From the NCBI GenBank assembly GCA_036522835.1, contig DATDFB010000034.1, positions 1-64,000 on the forward strand: a stretch of 64,000 nt of DNA, written 5' to 3'. How positions within the stretch are numbered: position 1 is the first letter of the stretch; each line of letters starts with the position of its first letter. The translations under genes were made by a program, and so were the position numbers. Shown one piece after another: positions 19,012 through 27,369 of this stretch. The DNA is from DATDFB01 sp036522835 (lineage in GTDB: Bacteria > Acidobacteriota > Thermoanaerobaculia > Gp7-AA8). The notes beneath the pieces are model-generated. The model saw nothing but the letters and a program-made list of their open reading frames with translations. It did not search any database and was not told the DNA's origin.

Positions 19012-19284
19012 GTGCCCAAGCAGAAAAGTCGTGCCGCTGTTTTCCAGGACGAGTTTCGTGAGGATCTTCGCTATTGGGTTCAGAACGATCGCAAGATTGC
19101 GCTCCGTGTCATCGACCTTGTCGAGGCCGTCATGCGCGACCCATTTATAGGAATCGGCAAGCCAGAGCCGCTGAAGTATCTCGCGTCGGGTGCGTGGTCT
19201 CGCCGTCTCACGCAGGAACATCGAATCGTATATGTCGTGTCAGACGACCGCATCGATTTTCTCCAAGCCAAATATCACTACTAA
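19012..19284 (+). CDS. yoeB: YoeB/Txe-type toxin
   Basis: 90 residues from GTG 19012, 8 bp after yefM. The family pattern is complete: FREDLRYWVQNDRKIALRVI, IGKPEPLKYLASGAWSRRLT (catalytic Glu region), QEHRIVYVV (catalytic Arg) and the C-terminal KYHY with catalytic His. YoeB is a ribosome-dependent mRNA interferase. The gene looks intact, unlike the vapC nearby. The pair lies between the direct repeats 18286 and 19338, suggesting acquisition as a unit. Confidence 0.9.
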   Translation: MPKQKSRAAVFQDEFREDLRYWVQNDRKIALRVIDLVEAVMRDPFIGIGKPEPLKYLASGAWSRRLTQEHRIVYVVSDDRIDFLQAKYHY

Positions 19285-19338
19285 ATAGGCCGCCCAGCGA
19301 TCTTCCGAGTCGCAGGCGGGCGAAGCTCCGCGACGGCG

Positions 19339-19581
19339 TCAAAGCGCCCGGTACCCGCTCTCGCTCTCCGGAATCGCGCTCTTTCTCCGCTCGAGCTTCG
19401 TCACGCGCCAGTCGCCGTGCTCGCGCACGACCTCGACGTGCACGGACGTGTGCTCGTCCACGTTGCCGGCCCAGGCGTAGCGCGCGCCGTCCCACTGCTC
19501 CGGCGCGAGGCCGCGCTCGCGCAGGCGCTCCTCGGCGTACTCGACGACCTGCTCGGGACCGATGTGATCGCAATTTGGCAT
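19339..19581 (-). CDS. Small protein of unknown function, 80 aa
   Basis: From ATG 19581 (TTG 19590 is an alternative). Sequence such as GPEQVVEYAEERLRERGLAP and HTSVHVEVVREHGDWRVTKL suggests an alpha/beta fold, but no family is recognised. The last 40 bp (19338-19377) are duplicated at 18286. Only 11 bp separate its start from the divergent hydrolase gene, so promoters must overlap coding sequence. Confidence 0.5.
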   Translation of the reverse strand: MPNCDHIGPEQVVEYAEERLRERGLAPEQWDGARYAWAGNVDEHTSVHVEVVREHGDWRVTKLERRKSAIPESESGYRAL

Positions 19582-19592
19582 GATGGCCAAGT

Positions 19593-20561
19593 ATGCAACA
19601 CCTTTTCCTCGCCCTGGCCCTGCTCCTTCCCGTCGAGCACGACTTCGTCGTCCGCGACTTCCACTTCAAGAGCGGCGAGACCCTCGCGGAGGTGCGGATC
19701 CACTACGTCACCCTCGGCGATCCCGCGGGAAAGCCCGTGCTCATCCTCCACGGCACCGGCGGCTCGTCGAAGCAGTTTCTGAACGACCACTTCGCGGACG
19801 TCCTTTTCAAGGAAGGGGGCGCGCTCGACGCGCGGACGCACTTCATCGTCATCCCCGACAACGTCGGGCACGGGCAGTCGTCCAAGCCGAGCGACGGCCT
19901 GCGCGGGCGCTTCCCGCACTACGACTACGACGACATGGTCGAGCTCCAGCACCGCCTCCTCGTCGACGGCCTGCACCTCCATCGCGTTCACCTCGTCATG
20001 GGCACGTCGATGGGCGGCATGCAGACGTGGATGTGGGGCGAGCATTGGCCGACGTTCATGGACGCGCTCCTGCCGCTGGCCAGCGCGCCGGCGCAGATCG
20101 CGGGGCGCAACCGCGTCTGGCGGAAGATGGCCATCGACGACCTGAAGCGCGGCGACGTCGCCGGCGCCGTGCAGCTCCTGATGATCGCGACCTCGAGCCC
20201 GCTGCAGTGGCAGAAGAGCGGGCCGACGCGCGACGACGCCGACCGCTGGCTCGCCGAGCAGATGAAGAGTCGGCTGGCGAATACCGACGCCGACGACCTC
20301 CTCTACGCCCTCGAAGCGTCGCGCAACTACGACCCCGCGCCGGAGCTCGAGAACATCGCCGCGCCGCTCATCGCCATCAACTCCGCCGACGACTTCGTCA
20401 ATCCGCCGGAGCTCGGCATCCTCGAGCGCGCCATCCAGCGCGTCAAGCGCGGGCGCTACGTCCTCATCCCCACGAGCGAGGCCACGCGCGGGCACGGCAC
20501 GCACACGTGGGCGGCGCTGTGGCAGCAATACGTCAGGGAGCTCGATACACCACCGCGTTGA
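19593..20561 (+). CDS. MetX-like alpha/beta hydrolase
   Basis: 322 residues with an N-terminal hydrophobic stretch that may export it (MQHLFLALALLLPVEHDF). The fold resembles homoserine O-acetyltransferase: VLILHGTGGSSKQFLND (oxyanion region), IPDNVGHGQSSKPS, nucleophile elbow MGTSMGGMQTW (Ser near 145), an Asp in INSADDFVNP and the catalytic His in RGHGTHTW. The signal-like start and lone position argue for a secreted esterase-type homologue and not methionine biosynthesis. Its 3' end overlaps the convergent KAS III gene by 29 bp. Confidence 0.8.
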   Translation: MQHLFLALALLLPVEHDFVVRDFHFKSGETLAEVRIHYVTLGDPAGKPVLILHGTGGSSKQFLNDHFADVLFKEGGALDARTHFIVIPDNVGHGQSSKPSDGLRGRFPHYDYDDMVELQHRLLVDGLHLHRVHLVMGTSMGGMQTWMWGEHWPTFMDALLPLASAPAQIAGRNRVWRKMAIDDLKRGDVAGAVQLLMIATSSPLQWQKSGPTRDDADRWLAEQMKSRLANTDADDLLYALEASRNYDPAPELENIAAPLIAINSADDFVNPPELGILERAIQRVKRGRYVLIPTSEATRGHGTHTWAALWQQYVRELDTPPR

Positions 20562-21600
20562 TGTGCATCCCCGCGCCGACGGAGGCGAAGACCACCACGT
20601 CGCCGCTCTTGATCTCGTGCGGCGGCAGCTTCCCCTTCGTAATCAGGTCGAGCAGCGTCGGCACCGTGGCCACGGAGCTGTTGCCGAGCCAGGAGATCGT
20701 CATCGGCATCACCTCGTCGTGCGGCGCCTTGTCGATCCCGTACAGCTTGTACAGCGCGTCGAGGATGGCCTCGTCCATCTTGCCGTTGGCCTGGTGGATC
20801 AGCACCTTCTTGACGTCGCCGATCGAGAGGCCGGCGCGGTCGAGCGTCTCCTTGATCGCCCCGGCCACGTTGTTGAGCGCGTACTTGTAGAGCTTGCGCC
20901 CCTCCATCTTCAGGAAGAGCGCCTCGAGGAACACCTCTTCGTTGTACGACGGCCCCATGAAGAGCATGCCGGAGTGCTCGATCGTGTCGGAGCGGACGGC
21001 GTGGGCGAGGATGCCGCCGCTCGTGTCGCGCGCTTCGAGGATCGTCGCGCCGGCGCCGTCGGCGTAGATCAGGCTGTCGCGGTCGTGCGGGTCGGAGATG
21101 CGCGAGAGCGTGTCGGCGCCGATGACCATGGCCCGCTTGATGTCGCCGGCGCGGATCATGGCGTCGGCCATGATCACTCCTTGCAGCCAGCCGGGGCAGC
21201 CGAAGATGACGTCGACGGCGACGGTCTTCGGGTTCCCGATCTTCAGCTTGGCCTTCACGCGCGCGGCGAGCGCCGGCACGAGGTCGGAGCGATGGCTGCG
21301 GGCCCTGACGTCGCCGAAGTTGTGGCCGAAGATGATGTAGTCGAGCGACTCGGGGTCGGTGCCGGACGACTCGATCGCGGCCTGCGCGGCCAGGAACCCG
21401 AGGTCCGAGGTGACCTGGTCCTTCTCCGCCCAGCGCCGCTCGCGGATCGTCGTGATGGCCTCGAACTGCTGGAGGATCTCCGCGTTCGGCTTGTCGATCG
21501 CCTTGCGGTCGGGGCCGCGGAACTCGTGGTGCAGAAAATGGTCGTTCGGGACGGCGTGTGACGGGATATGGCTCCCGGTGCCGGCTATCACGGAGCGCAT
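20533..21600 (-). CDS. 3-oxoacyl-ACP synthase III-type enzyme
   Basis: 355 residues from ATG 21600, whose N-terminus (MRSVIAGTGSHIPSHAVPN) matches the family; ATG 21612 and GTG 21633 are alternatives. The catalytic triad is visible: Cys in DVIFGCPGWLQG, His in VLIHQANGKM and Asn in SWLGNSSVAT. FabH-type enzymes condense acyl-CoA with malonyl-ACP. Without a neighbouring fab cluster it could be a beta-ketoacyl synthase for a special lipid or an OleA-like condensing enzyme. Confidence 0.85.
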   Translation of the reverse strand: MRSVIAGTGSHIPSHAVPNDHFLHHEFRGPDRKAIDKPNAEILQQFEAITTIRERRWAEKDQVTSDLGFLAAQAAIESSGTDPESLDYIIFGHNFGDVRARSHRSDLVPALAARVKAKLKIGNPKTVAVDVIFGCPGWLQGVIMADAMIRAGDIKRAMVIGADTLSRISDPHDRDSLIYADGAGATILEARDTSGGILAHAVRSDTIEHSGMLFMGPSYNEEVFLEALFLKMEGRKLYKYALNNVAGAIKETLDRAGLSIGDVKKVLIHQANGKMDEAILDALYKLYGIDKAPHDEVMPMTISWLGNSSVATVPTLLDLITKGKLPPHEIKSGDVVVFASVGAGMHINAVVYRAP

Positions 21601-21660
21601 GACGGGAATCATAATGTCGTTGCAACCATTCACTCATCCAATCGTTCAATAGGGTTCGGT

Positions 21661-22983
21661 ATGGAACAAAAGCGCTCGCGTAAACGGCTGTTTTGGCTGG
21701 TCGGTCTGGCTGTCCTCGTCGTCATCGCCCTCGTGGCGATGGTGGCGTCGAAAAAGAAGGACAAACCGATCTTCGTCACCACCGACAAGGCCTTCCGCAA
21801 GAACGTTACGCAGCTGGTGACGGCGACGGGGAAGATCCAGCCCGAGGTCGAGGTGAAGATCGCCCCGGAGGTCTCGGGGGAGATCGTCGATCTTCCGGTC
21901 AAGGAAGGGGACCTCATCCACCGCGGGCAGCTCTTGCTGCGCATCAAGCCCGACGCCTACAAGGCGCAAGTGGAGTCGCAGCAGGCGGCGCTGAGCGGGG
22001 CGCGCTCGGCGAGCGTGCGGAACCGCGCGGAGCTGGCGAAGGCGGAGCAGGACTACAAGCGCGCCCAGCAGCTCTTCAACGCCAAGCTTCTGCCGGAGTC
22101 GGACCGCAACACGGCCCAGACGCAGTACGACATGGCCAAGGCCGCGCTCGAGTCCTCGCTGTTCGAGATCCAGCGCGCCGAGGGGGCGCTGCGGCAGATC
22201 ACCGACGCGCTGTCGAAGACGACGATCTATTCACCGGCCGACGGCACGATCAGCTCGCTCACCAGCCGCCTGGGGGAGCGCGTGGTCGGCACGAGCCAGT
22301 TCGCCGGCACGGAGATCATGCGCATCGCCAATCTCGACAACATGGAAGCGGTGGTGAACGTCAACGAGAACGACATCCCCAACGTTCACCTCGGACAGAC
22401 CGTGCGCATCAGCGTCGATGCCTATCCCGACAAGGTCATTCAGGGCGTCGTGCGCGAGATCGCCAGCACGGCCACGACGAAGAACGCCGGCAGCCAGGAA
22501 GAGGTGACGAACTTCGAGGTGAAGATCCGCATCCCCGACCGCACGCTGCGCCTCCGCCCCGGCATGAGCACGACGGCGGACATCGAGACGGCCACGGTGC
22601 AAAACGCGGTGGTGGTGCCGATCCAGGCCGTGACCGCGCGCATCGCCGGTAGCAAGCAGTCGCCCGAGGAGCGGGAGAGGAACACGGCGCAGCAGGCCGC
22701 GCGCGACGGCGGCGACAACAAGGCCGACGTCACCAACCAGACCCAGGAAAAGCAGAAGCAGCGCGAGCTGCGCGAGCAGTTGCAGCGCGTCGTGTTCGTG
22801 AAGAACGGCGACAAGGTCCGCCAGCAGAAAGTCGAGACCGGGATCGCCGACTCGACCTACATCGAGATCAAGAACGGCATCAAGCCGGGCGACGAGGTCG
22901 TCTCCGGCTCGTACACGGCGATCTCGCGGCGGCTGAAGGACGGGGCGAAGGTGGCGATCGAGAAGCCGGGGAAGGGGTCGTAG
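21661..22983 (+). CDS. HlyD/MacA-type periplasmic adaptor protein
   Basis: 440 residues. One N-terminal anchor (about 9-29) is followed by a lipoyl/barrel-sandwich half (VTATGKIQPEVEVKIAPEVS), a coiled-coil hairpin (about 100-180, LAKAEQDYKRAQQLFNAKLL) and the second half (TIYSPADGTISSLTSRLGER). Beta-barrel domains and a charged insertion (about 325-370, Gln/Glu/Lys-rich) complete it. MacA-like adaptors link an inner-membrane ABC or RND pump to an outer-membrane channel. No pump gene follows; a repeat hairpin does. The partner must be elsewhere. Confidence 0.85.
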   Translation: MEQKRSRKRLFWLVGLAVLVVIALVAMVASKKKDKPIFVTTDKAFRKNVTQLVTATGKIQPEVEVKIAPEVSGEIVDLPVKEGDLIHRGQLLLRIKPDAYKAQVESQQAALSGARSASVRNRAELAKAEQDYKRAQQLFNAKLLPESDRNTAQTQYDMAKAALESSLFEIQRAEGALRQITDALSKTTIYSPADGTISSLTSRLGERVVGTSQFAGTEIMRIANLDNMEAVVNVNENDIPNVHLGQTVRISVDAYPDKVIQGVVREIASTATTKNAGSQEEVTNFEVKIRIPDRTLRLRPGMSTTADIETATVQNAVVVPIQAVTARIAGSKQSPEERERNTAQQAARDGGDNKADVTNQTQEKQKQRELREQLQRVVFVKNGDKVRQQKVETGIADSTYIEIKNGIKPGDEVVSGSYTAISRRLKDGAKVAIEKPGKGS

Positions 22984-23078
22984 TTCTTGGTTCTTAGTTC
23001 TTGGTTCTTAGGTTCTTAGGTTCTTAAGTTCTCCAGGGGATTCAAACTAAGAACTAAGAACCTAAGAACTAAGAACCG
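22984..23078. repeat. GTTCTTAG-type inverted repeat between genes
   Basis: Several GGTTCTTAG/AGTTCTTGG units are mirrored by CTAAGAAC units further right, able to form a long hairpin after the adaptor gene. The same family lies at 58118-58196. It may act as a terminator, although no T-run is present. Confidence 0.75.
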
Positions 23079-23113
23079 GCGGCGTCGTACGAAGGCTGTC
23101 GTACTATTCGGTC

Positions 23114-24412
23114 ATGCACCGTCCGCTCGCATTGCTTGCCCCGCTCCTTCTCGCCGCCTGTGCGCACGTGGCGCCGTCGCCGTCGTGCGACTTCGTGCCG
23201 GCGGCCGATCACCATCAGCACCTGATCAGCGCCGAGGCGGCGAAGCTCGGCGGCGATCATCCGCTGCCGGCGGTCGCCGCGCCGCCGGAGCTCGCGCGCT
23301 TGCTCGCCGACCGCACGGCGCACTGGAACGACGCGAAAGCGCTCGCCGATCTCTTCACCGAGGACAGCGTCGTCTACTCGACCGATCACAATTGGATCCG
23401 TGGCCGTGCCGCCGTCGCCGACTACCTCGGCGGGCGCTTCGCGCGGCCGTACGACGTCACGCCCGCCGTCGTGCAACTCGACGGCAACTCCGGTGTTCTC
23501 GTCGGCTACTTCACGCGAGCGGGGAAACCGTTCGGCGAGGTGCAGATGGCGCTGCGCAAAGCCAGCGACGGCGCCTGGCGCATCGCCGCGGAGTCGCCGG
23601 TCTTTCCGGGGCCGGACACGCGGAGCGAGTACACGGCGGAGCAGCTCATTGCCAAGCTCGACGCCGCCGGCATCCGCCGCGCGGCGGTGCTGTCGACGGC
23701 GTACTGGTTCGGCAGCCCGTTCCACCCGAACATCGAGAACGAGCTCGCCAAGGTGCGCGCGGAGAACGACTGGACGGCGGAGCAGGTCGCGCGCTACCCC
23801 GACCGTCTCATCGCCTTCATGAGCGTGAATCCGCTGAAGGACTACGCGCTCTCGGAGCTCGAGCGCTGCGCCAAGAGCGGCCGCTTCAAAGGGATCAAGC
23901 TGCACTTCGGCAACTCCCAGGTCGACGTGAAGAACCCGCAGCACGTGGAAACGATGAAGCAGTTCTTCCGCGCCGCGAACCGCCTGCGAATGCCGATCGT
24001 CGTGCACCTCTGGACGCGCGACCGCACGTACGGCCGCGAGCACGCGGAGATTTTTCTGAATCAGATCCTGCCCGAGGCGCCCGACATCGTCGTGCAGATC
24101 GCGCACTTCGCCGGCGGCGGCCCCGGTTACACGGACGCGGCCCTGGGCGTCTACGCCGAGGCCATTCAGAAGGGGGATCCGCACACGAAGAAGCTCTACT
24201 TCGACGTGGCCACGGTGGCCGACGAGCAGCCGGAGGCGGAGCTCAAGCGCTTCGCCGAGCGCATCCGCCAGGTCGGCCTCGACCGCGTGCTCTTCGGCAG
24301 CGACCTCGGCCCGCCGTACGCGAAGCAGGAGTGGATGACGTTCCGCATGACGGTCCCGCTGACGAGCGAGGAGATGCGGACGATCGCGGCGAACGTCGCG
24401 CCGTATTTCTAA
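23114..24412 (+). CDS. Lipoprotein amidohydrolase with a SnoaL-like insertion
   Basis: 432 residues. A lipobox signal (LLAPLLLAACAHV) is followed by the first metal motif AADHHQHLIS. A SnoaL/NTF2-like domain (about 60-150: HWNDAKALADLFTEDSVVYS, GRAAVADYLGGRFARPYDV) is inserted before the rest of the amidohydrolase_2 barrel (FMSVNPLKDYALSELERCAK, MPIVVHLWTRD, RVLFGSDLGPP). His and Asp metal ligands of the barrel are retained. It would hydrolyse or decarboxylate an unknown substrate in the periplasm. A domain inserted between the first ligand pair and the barrel is uncommon. Confidence 0.75.
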   Translation: MHRPLALLAPLLLAACAHVAPSPSCDFVPAADHHQHLISAEAAKLGGDHPLPAVAAPPELARLLADRTAHWNDAKALADLFTEDSVVYSTDHNWIRGRAAVADYLGGRFARPYDVTPAVVQLDGNSGVLVGYFTRAGKPFGEVQMALRKASDGAWRIAAESPVFPGPDTRSEYTAEQLIAKLDAAGIRRAAVLSTAYWFGSPFHPNIENELAKVRAENDWTAEQVARYPDRLIAFMSVNPLKDYALSELERCAKSGRFKGIKLHFGNSQVDVKNPQHVETMKQFFRAANRLRMPIVVHLWTRDRTYGREHAEIFLNQILPEAPDIVVQIAHFAGGGPGYTDAALGVYAEAIQKGDPHTKKLYFDVATVADEQPEAELKRFAERIRQVGLDRVLFGSDLGPPYAKQEWMTFRMTVPLTSEEMRTIAANVAPYF

Positions 24413-24443
24413 CCTTCGCGAATCGTGAGCGTCCGGAGTGATC

Positions 24444-25316
24444 GTGAAGATCACTCCGTGTCTGCTCATCCTCGCCGCCGTCGCGCCGCTGATCGCCCAA
24501 CAAGTCGCCGATCCGGACTTTGATGCTCGCGTCGAGCGCCCGGCGTTCGTCCGCGCGCATCCGAAGGTGCTCTTCGATGAAGGGCATCACAACGTGCACA
24601 AGAGCGACTCGACGTATCGGGCCTTCGTCGCGCTGCTGCGCAATGACGGCTGCTCCGTCGACGTCAACGCGGGTCCGTTCACGGCGGAGACGCTTCGCGG
24701 CTATCGGCTGCTCGTCATCGCCGGCGCGCTGGGGGCGCCGCTCGACGACGAAAAGCACGCACAGGAGCCCGCTTTCACGAACGAAGAAGCCAGCGTCGTT
24801 CGCGAGTGGGTACGAGGCGGCGGTTCTCTTCTCCTCCTGACCGATCACGAGCCGGTGGCCTCGGCGGAGGAGGCATTGGTGCGCGCCTTCGGCGTCCAGC
24901 CGATGAAGGCCGTCGTGATTGACGAAGAGCATCACTTCGAGACCTACTATCCCTCCAACGTCCTGGCGAGCCGCGACAACGGCCTGCTCGCCGGCCATCC
25001 GGTCACGCGCGGCGTGAAACGCGTGGTGATCTTCGGCGGACAATCGCTGCTCTTTCCGAAGACCGCCACGGTTTTGGTCCGCGTCGGAAAGCGCGCGCAC
25101 GCGGCGGCTCTGGGGAACGGCCAGGCCGGCGCGCTGCCCTTCGGGCGCGGCCGCGTCGTCATCACCGGCGACATGGGCATGCTGTCGGCGCAGCTCATCA
25201 CGGAAAACGGCAGGACGGGGAAGTGGGGGATGAACGTGCCGGGCATCGACAACCGGCAGCTCGTGCTCAACGTCGAGCGCTGGCTGCTCAGTGCCGGAAG
25301 TGCCGCTCGCCGGTGA
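24444..25316 (+). CDS. Secreted protein with a glutamine-amidotransferase-like (ThuA/DUF4350-type) fold
   Basis: 290 residues from GTG 24444, preferred over GTG 24438 because GGAG is then 5 nt upstream. A signal peptide (KITPCLLILAAVAPLIA) precedes HPKVLFDEGHHNVHKSDSTY, a Rossmann-like region (YRLLVIAGALGAPL), VREWVRGGGSLLLLTDHEPV and a closing GRGRVVITGDMGML. This layout is that of GATase1-like sugar or lipid-surface proteins without the Cys nucleophile. Function is unknown. It overlaps convergent purH by 29 bp. Confidence 0.65.
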   Translation: MKITPCLLILAAVAPLIAQQVADPDFDARVERPAFVRAHPKVLFDEGHHNVHKSDSTYRAFVALLRNDGCSVDVNAGPFTAETLRGYRLLVIAGALGAPLDDEKHAQEPAFTNEEASVVREWVRGGGSLLLLTDHEPVASAEEALVRAFGVQPMKAVVIDEEHHFETYYPSNVLASRDNGLLAGHPVTRGVKRVVIFGGQSLLFPKTATVLVRVGKRAHAAALGNGQAGALPFGRGRVVITGDMGMLSAQLITENGRTGKWGMNVPGIDNRQLVLNVERWLLSAGSAARR

Positions 25317-26742
25317 GCACCATGGCCACGCCGCGCTCGTTCGCCGCGGCGATCACCTCGGCGTCGCGTACGGAGCCGCCGGGCTGGATGACGGCGCGGA
25401 CGCCGGCGTCGGCGAGGATGTCGAGGCCGTCGCGGAAGGGGAAGAAGGCGTCGGACGCGGCGTAGGCGCCGGCGGTCGGCCGCGTCGCCTTCGTCACGGC
25501 GAGCTTGGCGGCGTCGACGCGGCTCATCTGCCCGGCGCCGATGCCGATCGACTGCGCCTCGCTCGTGATCACGATGGCGTTCGACTTCACGTGCGCGCAG
25601 ACGATCCAGGCGAACTCGAGGCCCCGAAGCTCTTCCTTGCTCGGCTGACGCTCAGTGACGACGCGCCAATTCTCGCGCGGGCCGATGCGGTCGACGCTCT
25701 GCTCGAGAATGCCGCCGGCGGCGGAGCGAAGCTCGACGTCGTTTTGCGGCGGCGGCGCCTCGATCAAACGCAAGTTTTTCTTCTTCGCCAGAATCGCCCG
25801 CGCGCCTTCGCTGAATGACGGCGCGACGATGACTTCGAGAAAGAGCGTCTCGATGACGCGCGCGGCGTCGTCGTCGAACTCGCGGTTCGCGCCGACGATG
25901 CCGCCGTAGGCCGACACGGGGTCGGCCTCCACCGCCGCCCGCAGCGCTTCGGCGTAGGTCTCGCGCCGCGCCACGCCGCACGGGTTCGTGTGCTTGATCA
26001 CCGCGGCGGCCGGCTCGCGGAACGCATGGGCAAGACGCATGGCCGCATCGAGGTCGAGGAGGTTGTTGTACGACAGCTCCTTCCCCTGCAGCTGCGTGAA
26101 CGAGCCGCCGTGGAACGTCGCCGACTGCTGCGGGTTCTCGCCGTAACGCAACGTCATCCCTCCGCCGGAGAGGAACCGCGCGATCGCGGCGTCGTAGCGC
26201 GAGGTCTTCTCGAACACGGCCACGGCGCAGCGGCGGCGGAAGTCGTCGGAAATCGCGCCGCTCTCGAATTCGCGCAGGAAGCCGGCGTAGAGCGACGGAT
26301 CGGGGAGCGGCAGGACGTGCTTGTGGTTCTTCGCCGCGGCGCGGAGCATCGACGGGCCGCCAATGTCGATCTGCTCGATCGCCTCGTCGACCGTAACGCC
26401 TTCGCGCGCGATCGTTGCCTCGAACGGGTAGAGGTTGACGACGACGAGGTCGATCGGCGGAATCGACAGGCGCTCGACGTCGCCGCGATGCGCGTCGTTG
26501 TCGCGGTCATAGAGAATCGCCCCGAAGACGCGCGGGGTGAGCGTCTTCACGCGTCCGCCGAGGATCTCGGGCGCGCCCGACCACGCCGCGATCGGCGTCA
26601 CGGCGACGCCGTTGGCGGCGAGGTGTTTGGCCGTACCGCCGGTGGAGAGGATCTCCACGCCGCGCGCGTGGAGGGCGCGGGCGAGCTCGATGATGCCGGT
26701 CTTGTCGGAGACGGAGAGGATCGCGCGCTCAATGTTTCGCAT
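25288..26742 (-). CDS. purH: Bifunctional AICAR transformylase / IMP cyclohydrolase
   Basis: 484 residues, slightly short for PurH (about 520). The N-terminal IMP cyclohydrolase part is clear (ILSVSDKTGIIELARALH, LSTGGTAKHL, GRVKTLTPRVFG). The transformylase part has RYGENPQQSATF and the catalytic VIKHTNPCGVA motif, then FRDGLDILADAGVRAVIQPG and RHFRH at the end. It carries out the last two steps of de novo purine synthesis. Its start overlaps the end of the upstream secreted hydrolase gene by 14 bp, so they are co-transcribed. Confidence 0.95.
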   Translation of the reverse strand: MRNIERAILSVSDKTGIIELARALHARGVEILSTGGTAKHLAANGVAVTPIAAWSGAPEILGGRVKTLTPRVFGAILYDRDNDAHRGDVERLSIPPIDLVVVNLYPFEATIAREGVTVDEAIEQIDIGGPSMLRAAAKNHKHVLPLPDPSLYAGFLREFESGAISDDFRRRCAVAVFEKTSRYDAAIARFLSGGGMTLRYGENPQQSATFHGGSFTQLQGKELSYNNLLDLDAAMRLAHAFREPAAAVIKHTNPCGVARRETYAEALRAAVEADPVSAYGGIVGANREFDDDAARVIETLFLEVIVAPSFSEGARAILAKKKNLRLIEAPPPQNDVELRSAAGGILEQSVDRIGPRENWRVVTERQPSKEELRGLEFAWIVCAHVKSNAIVITSEAQSIGIGAGQMSRVDAAKLAVTKATRPTAGAYAASDAFFPFRDGLDILADAGVRAVIQPGGSVRDAEVIAAANERGVAMVLTGERHFRH

Positions 26743-27364
26743 TCGGAACGACGCCGCCGGCCTCCCGCCAGATGTAGGTGAAGAGATTCGCCGTGTCGGT
26801 GACAGCGTGGGAGTAGCAGACGGAGGCGACGCCGAACGCGGTGGAATGATCGTCGAACGTCGCCGACGTCCCGCGCGTGTACTCCTCGGTGACCAGCGGC
26901 GTCAGCTTGGCCGTGCGTGCCAGGATGCGGTCGACGAACATGCCGAGGCGGAGCTGCGGCTCGGCGCCGTAGAAGACGGTGGGGAACTTGGCGATGCGCA
27001 TCTCGAAAAAGTGCGCGTAGTCGGCGTCGCGGTAGGGATTGTTGGCATCGGCGATGAGATGGGCGAGGAGGCCGAGGTGCTCGGCGACGTCGCTCATCGG
27101 CTGGTTGGCCTTGAGCATGGCGATGGCGGTGTGCGTCTCCTTTTCGATGCGCTCCCGCAGCACGCCGTGCTGCCCCTCCTCGGCCACGGCTTTCTCCACG
27201 CCGCGCGCGTAGTCGCGGTGAAAGTCTTGGATGACGACGTAGAGGTCGGGCGGGGAGAGCTTTGCGCCGGCCGAGGCGATCTGGCGGTCGGCGGCGAGCG
27301 TCCAGGCGTGCGCGTTGAATGGGAGGAGAGCGAGAATCAGCAGCAGTCGCTTCACGTCTCGCAT
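26729..27364 (-). CDS. Secreted zinc-dependent phospholipase C/S1-P1-like protein
   Basis: 211 residues from ATG 27364 (GTG 27355 also fits); signal peptide RLLLILALLPFNAHAW. The conserved Trp after cleavage, DFHRDYARGVEKA, HLGLLAHLIADANNPYRDAD and CYSHAVTDTANLF resemble the all-helical Zn-dependent phospholipase C fold, with several His ligands kept. Some usual ligands cannot be aligned by eye, so activity is uncertain. Only 5 bp separate it from the divergent uracil-DNA glycosylase gene. Confidence 0.65.
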   Translation of the reverse strand: MRDVKRLLLILALLPFNAHAWTLAADRQIASAGAKLSPPDLYVVIQDFHRDYARGVEKAVAEEGQHGVLRERIEKETHTAIAMLKANQPMSDVAEHLGLLAHLIADANNPYRDADYAHFFEMRIAKFPTVFYGAEPQLRLGMFVDRILARTAKLTPLVTEEYTRGTSATFDDHSTAFGVASVCYSHAVTDTANLFTYIWREAGGVVPNAKH

Positions 27365-27369
27365 CGTAC

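Noticed and set aside
24438..24443. GTG 24438 as start of the GATase-like gene
   Set aside because: The GGAG motif overlaps this codon; GTG 24444 gives proper spacing.
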